Shown: piece by piece, positions 1 to 5,060 of the stretch
How positions within the stretch are numbered: the stretch's first letter is position 1
Layout of the letters: the number at the start of each line of letters is the position of its first letter
Assembly: GCA_028706695.1 (NCBI GenBank)
Contig: JAQTVU010000167.1
Location: forward strand, 1-5,989
From: Mycobacterium sp.
GTDB lineage: Bacteria; Actinomycetota; Actinomycetes; Mycobacteriales; Mycobacteriaceae
Direction of reading: 5' to 3'
Length of the DNA: 5,989 nt
Position numbers and translations under genes: made by a program
Notes under the pieces: model-generated
What the model saw: the letters and a program-made list of their open reading frames with translations, nothing else
What the model was told of the DNA's origin: nothing
Databases searched by the model: none

Positions 1-669
1 CGGATCGAGACCATCCGATCGCGATACGAGTTCGACGACGCACGGGCCTTGGCCGTGCTGGCGGTGGTGGGCCTCTACGAGCAGACCTTCGAGTCATTGG
101 TCGAGGCGGCGCACGACGGCCACGCCCCGCCGGCGGCCCCGGATGACGAGACCGATCCCGATGCCCGCCGCCGGGTCGCCCATGCCGCGCTGGAGGCGCT
201 GGCCGATCCGCTGGTCGCGGCCGCCGCGCTGGATCAGATGGGCGTGCACGACGACCAAGGCGCCGCGGCGCTGGGTGTTTTCGCCGAGACGGCCGAGCCG
301 CTGGCGCCGCGCGCGGCGCACCCGGCGCTGCATTGGATGCGGGCCAAGGCCCTTGAGGCGGTCGGCGACTGTGAACGGGCCGAGGCGGTGCTGCACGCCG
401 CCGAGTCGCTGGACCCGTGGTGGCCGCCGACGTTGTTGTCGTTGGCCCGCTATGCCGGTGACCGCGGTTACGCCGCGCGCGGGCTGGCGCTGCTGCGTCG
501 GGCGGGGGCGCCCGAGGATGACGAATTGGTGCAGCTGCTGCAGCGGTTCGGCCCGGCGCCTGGTGTCGGGCCGAACCGCCACGAGGGTTGCTGAGGCGGG
601 ATCGGGTCGCGCGTACCAGTCCTGTCAGCGGCACGGCGAGCGGTTGCCGCTGCAGCAGCGGGCCGGTGA

Positions 670-689
670 GCTGTATCAGGCTGTATCAG
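670..689 (+). repeat. Exact 10-bp tandem duplication inside the SEC-C pseudogene
   Basis: The unit gctgtatcag occurs at 670-679 and again at 680-689 with no mismatch. Removing one copy restores Gly-Glu-Leu-Tyr-Gln-Lys-Ala-Ser and joins frame 2 to frame 3 exactly. The duplication is therefore the direct cause of the second frameshift. It looks like a replication-slippage event. Confidence 0.9.
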
Positions 690-748
690 AAGGCCAGCAC
701 CGATCTGCTCAGCGGCCTGGTCGGGTCGTTGCTCGTTGAGGCGCACGA

Positions 749-813
749 GCGCACCGCGGTCGCGCAGCTCAACGCCGGCGAATTGTATTGCGCGCGCGTG
801 CGTCCCGCCGGGA
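749..813 (+). repeat. Direct repeat, copy A of a SEC-C C-terminal segment
   Basis: Positions 749-773 are identical to 1894-1918 (25 of 25 bases). The match continues imperfectly to 813 against 1958, with roughly ten mismatches in the next 40 bases. Both copies encode a version of RTAVAQLNxGELxCAR, so they are related coding segments and not a simple IS repeat. The two copies lie in the same orientation 1145 bp apart, with the first vapBC module between them. Confidence 0.85.
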
Positions 814-952
814 TAGATGATGCGCTCCGTGGGCCTGGTTGCGGCCCTGATGCGTTGATTCGCCCGCCCGGTGCAATAAATAGCAGACGCGACCGGCCAC
901 GGGTGCGCTGACGCGCCGCACCGGGCGCCGTCGGGCCGCTGCCTGATCGGAT

Positions 953-1090
953 CTATGAGTCGTCCAGGCGGAAGCCGACTTTCATGGTCACCTGGTAGGG
1001 GCCGACGGTGGCCACGATCGAACGTGAGGATGCGCTGAGGGGCGACCCTTCGGGGGCGACGCGCTGCGTGACGCCTGTTCGGTTGCATCA
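953..1090 (-). pseudogene. Possible C-terminal scrap of an unidentified gene
   Basis: On the minus strand an open stretch without a start codon ends in TAG (forward CTA at 953-955). Its last residues read SIVATVGPYQVTMKVGFRLD plus DS. The codons are strongly mycobacterial, with nearly every third base G or C (gtg gcc acc gtc ggc ccc tac cag gtg acc). The frame closes at a TGA just upstream of 1090, next to the vapB promoter, so at most about 45 residues remain. I cannot name the family. It may be chance, but codon bias and an ordinary-looking C-terminus suggest a gene cut when the region was rearranged. Confidence 0.35.
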
Positions 1091-1126
1091 TGACAGCATT
1101 GCAGCCGATGCTATGATTGCACCATG
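1083..1126 (+). promoter_or_regulatory. Candidate VapBC operator overlapping the promoter
   Basis: ATCAT (1087-1091) and AGCAT (1095-1099) are mirrored by ATGCT (1108-1112) and ATGAT (1113-1117). All ten bases can pair, with a 3-nt interruption on the left arm, and the right arm contains the -10 box. In addition ttgcatcatg (1083-1092) recurs as ttgcaccatg (1117-1126), a direct repeat with one mismatch and 34-bp spacing, close to three helical turns. VapB antitoxins with a ribbon-helix-helix domain normally repress their own operon at such dyads. Use as an operator is inferred. Confidence 0.5.
1090..1117 (+). promoter_or_regulatory. Probable leaderless promoter of the first vapBC operon
   Basis: A -10 box TATGAT (1112-1117, matching TANNNT) lies exactly 6 nt before the vapB ATG. 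A -35-like ATGACA (1090-1095) stands 16 nt upstream of it. Transcription would start at or next to the A of the ATG. No Shine-Dalgarno sequence is present between the box and the start (tgcacc), which agrees with a leaderless mRNA. Leaderless transcripts are common in mycobacteria. Confidence 0.6.
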
Positions 1127-1381
1127 CGGACGACGGTGACGCTGGACGCCGACGTCGTTGCCGCGCTGCAGCGGGCGGCGCGCGAGCGGGGGATGTCGTT
1201 CAAAGCCGTGCTGAACGACGCGGTGCGGCGCGGACTAAGTGGCGGGCCCGCACAACGCAGGTATGCCACGCCGAGCAGAGACATGGGGTTGCGCGCCGGC
1301 GTCGACATCGACAAGGCGTTGACCCTCGCCGCCGCGGACGAAGACACGGAGATATTGCGCAAGCTGGCGCTGCGTAAATGA
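1124..1381 (+). CDS. vapB: VapB-type antitoxin (ribbon-helix-helix), first TA module
   Basis: This 85-residue protein opens with the pattern MRTTVTLDADVVAALQRAAR and continues through MSFKAVLNDAVRRGL. Together these form a ribbon-helix-helix DNA-binding domain (about residues 2-38) of the VapB kind. The tail, about residues 45-85, is rich in charged and small residues and should wrap around the toxin to block its active site. The stop codon overlaps the vapC start (ATGA at 1378-1381), so the two are translationally coupled. The start at 1124 is supported by the RHH strand beginning immediately at residue 2 and by a -10 box 6 nt upstream. The gene is intact. By family knowledge it neutralises VapC and, with VapC, represses the operon. 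The exact VapB number cannot be assigned by eye. Confidence 0.88.
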   Translation: MRTTVTLDADVVAALQRAARERGMSFKAVLNDAVRRGLSGGPAQRRYATPSRDMGLRAGVDIDKALTLAAADEDTEILRKLALRK

Positions 1382-1812
1382 GGCTGCTCGATCTCAACAT
1401 CCTCATCTATGCGATCGACGAGTCGTCATCTCGCCACCGGGCCGCAAAGGAATGGCTGGATGAGACTCTGTCGGCTTCGGGCACCGTCGCTTTCTCATGG
1501 CAGGTCCTGATCGGCTTTGTCAGGCTGACGACGCGGGCCGCGGTGTTTGAGCGACCCCTGACCGTTGCCGAGGCGTTCGACCTCGTTGACGGATGGTTGG
1601 GGCAGCCGTGCGCGACGATCGTGCATCCCACAGACCGCCATGGGCTGGTCCTGCGTGAGCTGCTTGCGCCGCTGGGTACGGCGGGAAATCTGACGAGCGA
1701 CGCTCATCTGGGTGCTTTGGCGATCGAACACGGCGCCGAGCTGTGCTCCACCGATGTCGACTTCAGTCGGTTCTCCGGCGTGCGATGGGTCGATCCGCTG
1801 CAGACGCAATAA
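1378..1812 (+). CDS. vapC: VapC-type PIN-domain ribonuclease toxin, first TA module
   Basis: The protein has 144 residues, a normal length for VapC. The PIN fold is seen from LLDLNILIYAID (Asp5 in the first strand), through the acidic block NLTSDAHLGALAIEHG (Asp108, Glu117), to the end STDVDFSRF (Asp126, Asp128) and VRWVDPL. It resembles the VapC25/VapC33 subgroup of M. tuberculosis, recognised from memory. That subgroup has a hydrophobic helix (here SWQVLIGFVRLTT, about residues 40-52) in place of the helix that carries the second catalytic Glu in many PIN toxins. VapC enzymes are Mg2+-dependent endoribonucleases that cleave specific tRNAs or rRNA and halt growth. The target of this one is unknown. 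It overlaps vapB by 4 nt and ends with TAA. No disruption is visible, so the module is probably active. Confidence 0.9.
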   Translation: MRLLDLNILIYAIDESSSRHRAAKEWLDETLSASGTVAFSWQVLIGFVRLTTRAAVFERPLTVAEAFDLVDGWLGQPCATIVHPTDRHGLVLRELLAPLGTAGNLTSDAHLGALAIEHGAELCSTDVDFSRFSGVRWVDPLQTQ

Positions 1813-1893
1813 CAACGCCCGCTCCGGATAAGCAACAGCTGGATTACTATGCGGCCCAAAGTGACTCGCATCGGTTGCGCACCGATCATGGCC

Positions 1894-2040
1894 GCGCACC
1901 GCGGTCGCGCAGCTCAACATCGGCGAGTTGTTTTGTGCGCGCATCGTTCCCGCCGGGGAGACGATGCGGGTCTTCGGCGGGATGCAAGTGGTGTCACCGA
2001 CGAGCACGACGAGCCGGTGCGGCTGCTGGTGACGGCCCCA
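1894..2040 (+). pseudogene. SEC-C protein C-terminal remnant, copy B
   Basis: Frame 2 reads RTAVAQLNIGELFCARIVPA followed by GETMRVFGGMQVVSP. It then passes to frame 1 as TDEHDEPVRLLVTAP, which implies one lost base near 1992-1998. The first 25 bases are identical to 749-773 in copy A, and copy B carries the family's C-terminal part further than copy A does. There is no start codon, TPR-like region or zinc motif nearby, so this is a relic. It could be the tail of a second paralogue once in tandem with the first, or a segment duplicated when the vapBC region was inserted. The boundary beyond 2040 is uncertain. Confidence 0.6.
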
Positions 2041-2311
2041 TCGCCATTGCTCGGCTCACCAACAAACCTCAGCATCCTTGCGGGCGCGCCTGACCCACCG
2101 GGAAATGAGCCGCGTTGATGGTGCTGAGGGAAGCGCCGCTTAGGCGCGCCTCACCCGGACCGACCCTCTCGGCCCCGCGGGGCCAGACGTTGCGCATACA
2201 GCGCGCAGTCGAGGGTAGCTTCGATTCGACTCGCCGCTAAGACAGGCCGTCGCCGTCACGGTGCGGCCGGAAGGTCCGTCTGCTGTCCATGCGACAGTCC
2301 GCTGCCTTTAC
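2041..2311. other. Gene-free stretch between SEC-C relic and second vapC
   Basis: I see no coding pattern on either strand. The stretch holds a perfect 14-bp palindrome ggccccgcggggcc (2171-2184), which lacks a following T-run and so is not a convincing terminator. It also holds a 14-bp direct repeat with one mismatch and 60-bp spacing (ggcgcgcctgaccc at 2083-2096, ggcgcgcctcaccc at 2143-2156). The second vapC gene ends, convergent, at its right edge. Confidence 0.5.
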
Positions 2312-2749
2312 TTATTTGGGACTGCTTGGGCTGGCGTAGGCAAGGCGAGTTGCGGGCTGTCCGGTGATCGCGGTGATGATGTCGAAATCTTTGTCGACGT
2401 GCAGGATGGTCATTCCCGATAACTCGGCGGTGGCCGCGATGATGAGGTCGGGGATCGACGGACCGCGGTGCTGGCCGCGATCGGCCAACAGTAGCTGGAC
2501 TTCCAGTGCGCGGTCTTCGATTTTCGGTGTCAGGTATTCGACTGGCATTGCGGCCAAAGGAGACTCGCGGAACTCACGTCGAGCGACATCGCCGGATTGA
2601 GCCGAATACCCGACTTCCAGACGCGTCATATTGCTGATATGGACCAGGCCGCGCTCGATTCGGTTGCTCCAAGTCTCTGGCTCGAGGCTATGCGCGAGGC
2701 GCGCCAGGGCCGATTTGTCGACCAGCCAGGTTGGTTCGGTCATTGCCAT
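2312..2749 (-). CDS. vapC: VapC-type PIN-domain ribonuclease toxin, second TA module
   Basis: The translation has 145 residues. It begins near TWLVDKSALARL (Asp11, first PIN strand) and continues with HISNMTRLEVGYSA (Glu45), then GPSIPDLIIAATAEL (Asp101) and TILHVDKDFDII (Asp119, Asp121). This is a full acidic PIN active site. The sequence closely follows what I remember of M. tuberculosis VapC2 (Rv0301) and VapC27, including the AMPVEYLTPKIEDRALEVQ block. The listed start ATG (2749-2747) overlaps vapB by 10 nt. A second ATG two codons later (2743-2741) makes the classic ATGA overlap with the vapB stop and may be the true start, giving 143 residues. There is no strong ribosome site, so translation is probably coupled to vapB. 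The protein should be an Mg2+-dependent RNase; its RNA target is not deducible here. The gene is intact. Confidence 0.92.
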   Translation of the reverse strand: MAMTEPTWLVDKSALARLAHSLEPETWSNRIERGLVHISNMTRLEVGYSAQSGDVARREFRESPLAAMPVEYLTPKIEDRALEVQLLLADRGQHRGPSIPDLIIAATAELSGMTILHVDKDFDIITAITGQPATRLAYASPSSPK

Positions 2750-2961
2750 GCCTGGCGCATCAGATCATCATCGGCGAGGCCCGCAAGTGCCTGTCCCATC
2801 CGATGTAGATCTTGGTGGGTAACCGGCACGCGCAATGCGCGAGCATCCTGGGCCAGGCGCCGGCGAATGTACTCAACGCGCGACAAGCCCAACTCGGCAG
2901 CTCGGGCATCGAGTCCGGCAAGTACATCATCAGGAACGTCACGGATCAGCAGGTCACTCAT
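2740..2961 (-). CDS. vapB: VapB-type antitoxin (ribbon-helix-helix), second TA module
   Basis: The protein has 73 residues and starts MSDLLIRDVPDDVLAGLDAR, the FitA/VapB-type ribbon-helix-helix N-terminus. AAELGLSRVEYIRRRLAQ then completes the DNA-binding domain, to about residue 38. The C-terminal part ends GLADDDLMRQAWQ, the toxin-binding tail typical of VapB2-like antitoxins. I chose the ATG at 2961-2959 because the RHH begins there and a -10 box lies 6 nt upstream. The frame is open further upstream to about 3228, but that extension has no family resemblance and would run through the operator. The stop overlaps the downstream vapC. The gene is intact and should both neutralise VapC and autorepress. 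Confidence 0.9.
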   Translation of the reverse strand: MSDLLIRDVPDDVLAGLDARAAELGLSRVEYIRRRLAQDARALRVPVTHQDLHRMGQALAGLADDDLMRQAWQ

Positions 2962-2964
2962 TCC

Positions 2965-2990
2965 CCGATGATATCGTAGGATATCAGCGG
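2965..2990 (-). promoter_or_regulatory. Leaderless promoter and inverted-repeat operator of second vapBC
   Basis: On the minus strand TATCAT (forward 2968-2973) is a TANNNT -10 box ending exactly 6 nt before the vapB ATG, the same spacing as in the first module. No clear -35 is visible. A 26-bp dyad covers the box: arms ccgatgatatc (2965-2975) and gatatcagcgg (2980-2990) pair at 10 of 11 positions around a 4-nt centre. Each arm contains a GATATC palindrome, spaced 10 bp apart, one helical turn. This geometry suits two ribbon-helix-helix dimers binding side by side. Function as the VapBC operator is inferred. Confidence 0.6.
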
Positions 2991-3310
2991 GCTCGGTGCC
3001 GAACCGCGACCGCACCGTATGGACGTGAGTTCCCTGGGCCTCGACCAGCCAGCTACCGCGCAAGCTCGGGCACTCGTCAAAAGCGACGAAACGAAACAAC
3101 CAAAGGATCCGCCCGGATGGCGCGGCTCCGCCAGTCGCGATGTCACCTGATCGAACAGCACGTCGCCGACCGCACGTTCCGATCGACCCGCCCAGCAGTC
3201 GGCAAGCTCCACCTGCCGCCGGCTGCATTCACCCAACAGCCGCTTACGTTACGCCGCCGTTCTGGTTGGCCAGGGCGTGCCGTTTGGGTTGCATGATGCT
3301 CCTGTCCAAA

Positions 3311-3363
3311 GTAGCTATGCCAACTAGCATCGTTCGCCTAGCGATGTTAGCACAGCTAGCTAT
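3311..3363. promoter_or_regulatory. TAGC-rich dyad, candidate operator of unknown regulator
   Basis: Two nested pairs of half-sites share one centre near 3337. The inner pair is ctagcatcg (3324-3332) and cgatgttag (3342-3350), complementary at 8 of 9 positions. The outer pair is tagcta (3312-3317) and tagcta (3357-3362), itself palindromic and placed exactly symmetrically. TAGC occurs five times on the plus strand in these 53 bp, unusual for high-GC DNA. No regulator gene is adjacent and no convincing promoter could be tied to it, so operator function is a guess from symmetry. Confidence 0.4.
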
Positions 3364-3441
3364 CCTTGCGAATTACCGCCGGCGCGCCCTCCGATAGCAG
3401 ACAGCGGCCAGCGGGTAAAATTGGTTAAAGCGGGCACTTCC

Positions 3442-3477
3442 GGGAGTTCTTCCCGCGTCGCGCCGTTCTCGCGACGC
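3442..3477 (+). promoter_or_regulatory. Two adjacent stem-loops upstream of the DUF3800-like gene
   Basis: A short stem ggga/tccc (3442-3445 with 3451-3454) encloses the loop gttct. It is directly followed by a perfect 8-bp stem gcgtcgcg (3455-3462) with cgcgacgc (3470-3477) around the loop ccgttct. Both loops contain GTTCT. There is no T-run after them, so intrinsic termination of the usual type is doubtful. They could be leader RNA structures or DNA-level sites. Confidence 0.35.
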
Positions 3478-3504
3478 CGCTGATGGGCAAGCCGTATGGG
3501 CAGG

Positions 3505-3524
3505 CCTTCCGGGTCCCGGTAAGG
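3505..3524. repeat. Near-perfect palindrome ahead of the DUF3800-like gene
   Basis: CCTTCCGGG and CCCGG-AAGG (one bulged T at 3520) form a 9-bp dyad around T3514. The centre is a single base, so it suits a protein-binding site better than an RNA hairpin. It lies about 60 bp before the ATG at 3585. Nothing identifies a binding protein. Confidence 0.3.
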
Positions 3525-3584
3525 GGATTCCTAGACGGGGATTGTGTGACTTAATGCCGCCTGCGACCCGGAAAGCTCGAAAAA

Positions 3585-4174
3585 ATGCCCGCTCAACACA
3601 TATGCGTCGACGAAACGAAGCAGCGCCGTAGCTATGTAGTCGTGGCCAGCGTCCACATCGCCGATGAGATTCATACGGTGCGGCAAGTCGTCCGAAAACT
3701 GTTGCTACCTGGTCAGCGCTACCTGCATATGAAAAATGAGGGCGAGCGGCGGAAACGCGAGATCGCTAAGGCAATCCTTGATGCCGAGATCCGCGCCAAT
3801 GTTTACAACGCGGGCAATCGTTACCCGACTCACAATGAGCGGCGGGCCAAGTGCCTTAAGAAACTTGTGTTCCACAACGCTGGCGGCCCGGAAACGCTGC
3901 TCATCATTGACCGGGACGACACCCTGGTTAGCTTCGACAATCAGCGGCTGATCGAGTATACTCGGCCGGCTGCCGGGACACGCTGCGCTACGAACACCGA
4001 AGCGATAAGACCGAACTGCTACCAGGCAGCCCGGATGTGATCGCATGGTGCTGGGCCAAAGGCGGGATTTGGCGCAAGCTCATCGAGCCGGCCATCGCAA
4101 ACGTCTACGACGTGTAGAAAGCGCGAAACCCGAGCGCCACGGTCGTCCGGCCGGGTCTCGGGTTCACTTCCTGA
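3585..4174 (+). pseudogene. DUF3800-like protein, broken by a 1-nt deletion and an in-frame TAG
   Basis: The frame starts MPAQHICVDETKQRRSYVVV (Asp9, Glu10), then LPGQRYLHMKNEGERRKREI, LLIIDRDDTLVSFDNQRLIE (Asp109, Asp111, Asp112). The acidic N-terminal DE and later acidic clusters suit the DUF3800-like, possibly RNase-H-fold, family. I know no established function. After Thr-Arg at about 3963-3967 one base is missing, and the family pattern resumes in frame 2 as GCRDTLRYEHRSDKTELLP and then SPDVIAWCWAKGGIWRKL. A TAG at 4115-4117 interrupts it, but the same frame goes on as KARNPSATVVRPGLGFTS to TGA at 4172-4174, which looks like the family's natural end. Adding one base back makes 591 nt, exactly 197 codons. 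Codons are less GC-biased than in the neighbours, suggesting foreign origin. Start at 3585 gives the family-like N-terminus; a weak GGAAAG lies about 10 nt before it. Confidence 0.65.
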
Positions 4175-4194
4175 AGCTCAACGCAACAGGCTCC

Positions 4195-4224
4195 TTGATA
4201 ATACCTCCTATGTCGGCATATAGA
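4195..4224 (+). promoter_or_regulatory. Candidate SigA-like promoter upstream of the IS remnant
   Basis: TTGATA (4195-4200) and TATAGA (4219-4224) are separated by 18 nt in a locally AT-richer stretch, and would drive transcription toward the transposase remnant. It lies just before the first IS-end repeat, so it probably belongs to flanking DNA. It rests on consensus similarity only. Confidence 0.35.
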
Positions 4225-4236
4225 CCAGGCTACGGC

Positions 4237-4295
4237 GTGCCTCACCTACTTTGAGCGCGTCGCCGGTGGTGGTGCCTCAGCTATTTTGAGCGCGT
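4237..4295 (+). repeat. Two 24-bp direct repeats with 35-bp period at the IS left end
   Basis: Copies at 4237-4260 and 4272-4295 agree at 22 of 24 bases. Each begins gtgcctca and ends tttgagcgcgt; the differences are a c/g and a c/t between those parts. They stand immediately ahead of the transposase start at 4315. Such iterated sites at an element's end usually bind the transposase. No inverted partner is visible, as expected for an element that has lost its other end. Confidence 0.6.
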
Positions 4296-4314
4296 AGCGC
4301 GGAAGGCTTGCCCG

Positions 4315-5046
4315 ATGTGGAAGGGCAAGATCGATATGGCCGCAAGACGGCAGGTAGCCAACAAACTGCGAGGTCAATACCGCAAAGCGGGCAAGGCGGA
4401 CAAGACCAAGTTCCTGGATCAGGTGGTGGCCACGACTGGGATGGGTCGTTCGACGGCCCGGCGGATGCTGAGTGGCCCGAAGCTGCCGGATCCGGCCAGC
4501 CAGGTCGACCGGCGAAGCTTGCGGGCGCGCGTGGCTTCAGCGACGACGCCAGGGCGCTGTTGGAGCATGTGTGGGCGTTGATGGGCCTGCCGTGCGGCAA
4601 GTACCTGGTGGTGATGTGCGAGCTGTGGCTGCCGCTGCTGACCCAAGCCGGTGATCTTGACAGGCCGTTTGTCACCGAGGCGGCCGTGGCCGAGTTGGCG
4701 GCGATGAGCGCGGCCACTGTGGACCGCTACCTCAAACCCGCCCGGGACGCGATGCGCATCAAGGGCATCTCGACAACGAAACCATCACCGCTGCTGCGTA
4801 ATTCGATCGCCATCCGAACCTGCGCCGATGAGGCGCCCAAGGTCCCGGGGGTGATCGAGGCCGACACCGTGGCGCACTGCGGCCCAACGCTGATCGGCGA
4901 GTTCGCCCGCACCCTGACGATGACCGATCTGGTGATCGGCTGGACCGAGAACGCCTCGATCCGCAACAACGCCGCCACGTGGGTCACCGCCGGCATCGAG
5001 CAGCTGCGGGCGCGGTTCCCCTTCCCGATGACGACCTTCGACTCGG
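4315..5046 (+). pseudogene. DDE (integrase-core) transposase, frameshifted and 3'-truncated
   Basis: Frame 1 gives MWKGKIDMAARRQVANKLRG and later ATTGMGRSTARRMLSGPKLP, a helix-turn-helix N-terminal part. Near 4511-4535 the frame passes to frame 3, consistent with one lost base, and continues GFSDDARALLEHVWALMG, VMCELWLPLLTQAGDLDRPF and TVDRYLKPARDAMRIKGIST. The catalytic core starts at PGVIEADTVAHCGPTLIGEF, which holds the first catalytic Asp at about residue 183. It continues through TMTDLVIGWTENASIRNNAA to RFPFPMTTFDS. In relatives I remember the next residues are DNGSEF, which holds the second catalytic Asp. Here the similarity stops at 5045-5046. The protein lacks that Asp and the final Glu and cannot be active. 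It resembles mycobacterial transposases annotated as integrase-core/ISNCY type; the precise IS family is not settled by eye. Confidence 0.8.
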
Positions 5047-5060
5047 CACCACATGGGCAT

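Larger units (their letters stand above)
1..833 (+). pseudogene. SEC-C motif protein, N-terminally partial and multiply disrupted
   Basis: The reading frame enters from the left edge and is open in frame 1 to a TGA at 592-594. Residues such as LDPWWPPTLLSLARYAGDRG and the following LALLRRAG resemble the TPR-like helical region that precedes a SEC-C zinc motif in actinobacterial proteins. At the expected Pro-Cys-Trp-Cys-Gly-Ser-Gly site the DNA reads tgc-tga-ggc-ggg-a-tcg-ggt. This fits Trp TGG changed to TGA, the second Cys TGC changed to GGC, and one inserted A near 601. The motif then continues in frame 2 as GSGRAYQSCQRHGERLPL. A 10-bp duplication (670-689) moves the frame again, and LYQKASTDLLSGLV follows in frame 3. 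The next residues, VEAHERTAVAQLNAGELYCARV, align with the family's C-terminal part, so roughly 100 or more residues between them seem to be deleted. SEC-C domains bind zinc; the role of these stand-alone proteins is not known to me. The gene is clearly non-functional. The end near 833 is approximate. Confidence 0.75.
2991..3584. other. Gene-free region between second vapBC and DUF3800-like pseudogene
   Basis: No recognisable gene is found on either strand over nearly 600 bp. Open frames exist but have no family resemblance. The base composition shifts: 3300-3430 is visibly poorer in G and C than the surrounding DNA. The part from 3300 onward contains a TAGC-rich dyad (3311-3363), a small 34-codon open frame (3293-3397), two adjacent stem-loops (3442-3477), an 11-bp direct repeat with 13-bp period (atgggcaagcc 3483-3493, atgggcaggcc 3496-3506) and a further palindrome (3505-3524). 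Confidence 0.5.

Noticed and set aside
94..582. Long open frame on the minus strand opposite the SEC-C remnant
   Set aside because: It is Arg/Gln/Gly-rich without any domain pattern, and arises from the high third-position GC of the sense gene. The sense frame has clear family resemblance.
2171..2184. Palindrome ggccccgcggggcc as terminator for convergent genes
   Set aside because: It has almost no loop and no T-run on either side. It is recorded only as a palindrome.
3075..3093. gacgaaacgaaacaa (DETKQ) as a relic of another DUF3800-like N-terminus
   Set aside because: Similarity to the 3585 gene is limited to about a dozen bases, and the flanking residues do not match.
2962..3228. N-terminal extension of the second vapB to about 3228
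   Set aside because: The upstream residues resemble no antitoxin and would run through the operator and -10 box. The RHH domain begins right at the ATG at 2961.
4127..4164. Hairpin aacccgag/ctcgggtt as an intrinsic terminator after the DUF3800-like gene
   Set aside because: There is no T-run after it, the loop is over 20 nt, and the segment seems to be the original coding end of the gene (ARNPSATVVRPGLGFTS then TGA).
4505..4540. Programmed frameshift in the DDE transposase
   Set aside because: No slippery heptamer is visible at the frame change, and the gene is also truncated, so a plain one-base deletion is simpler.
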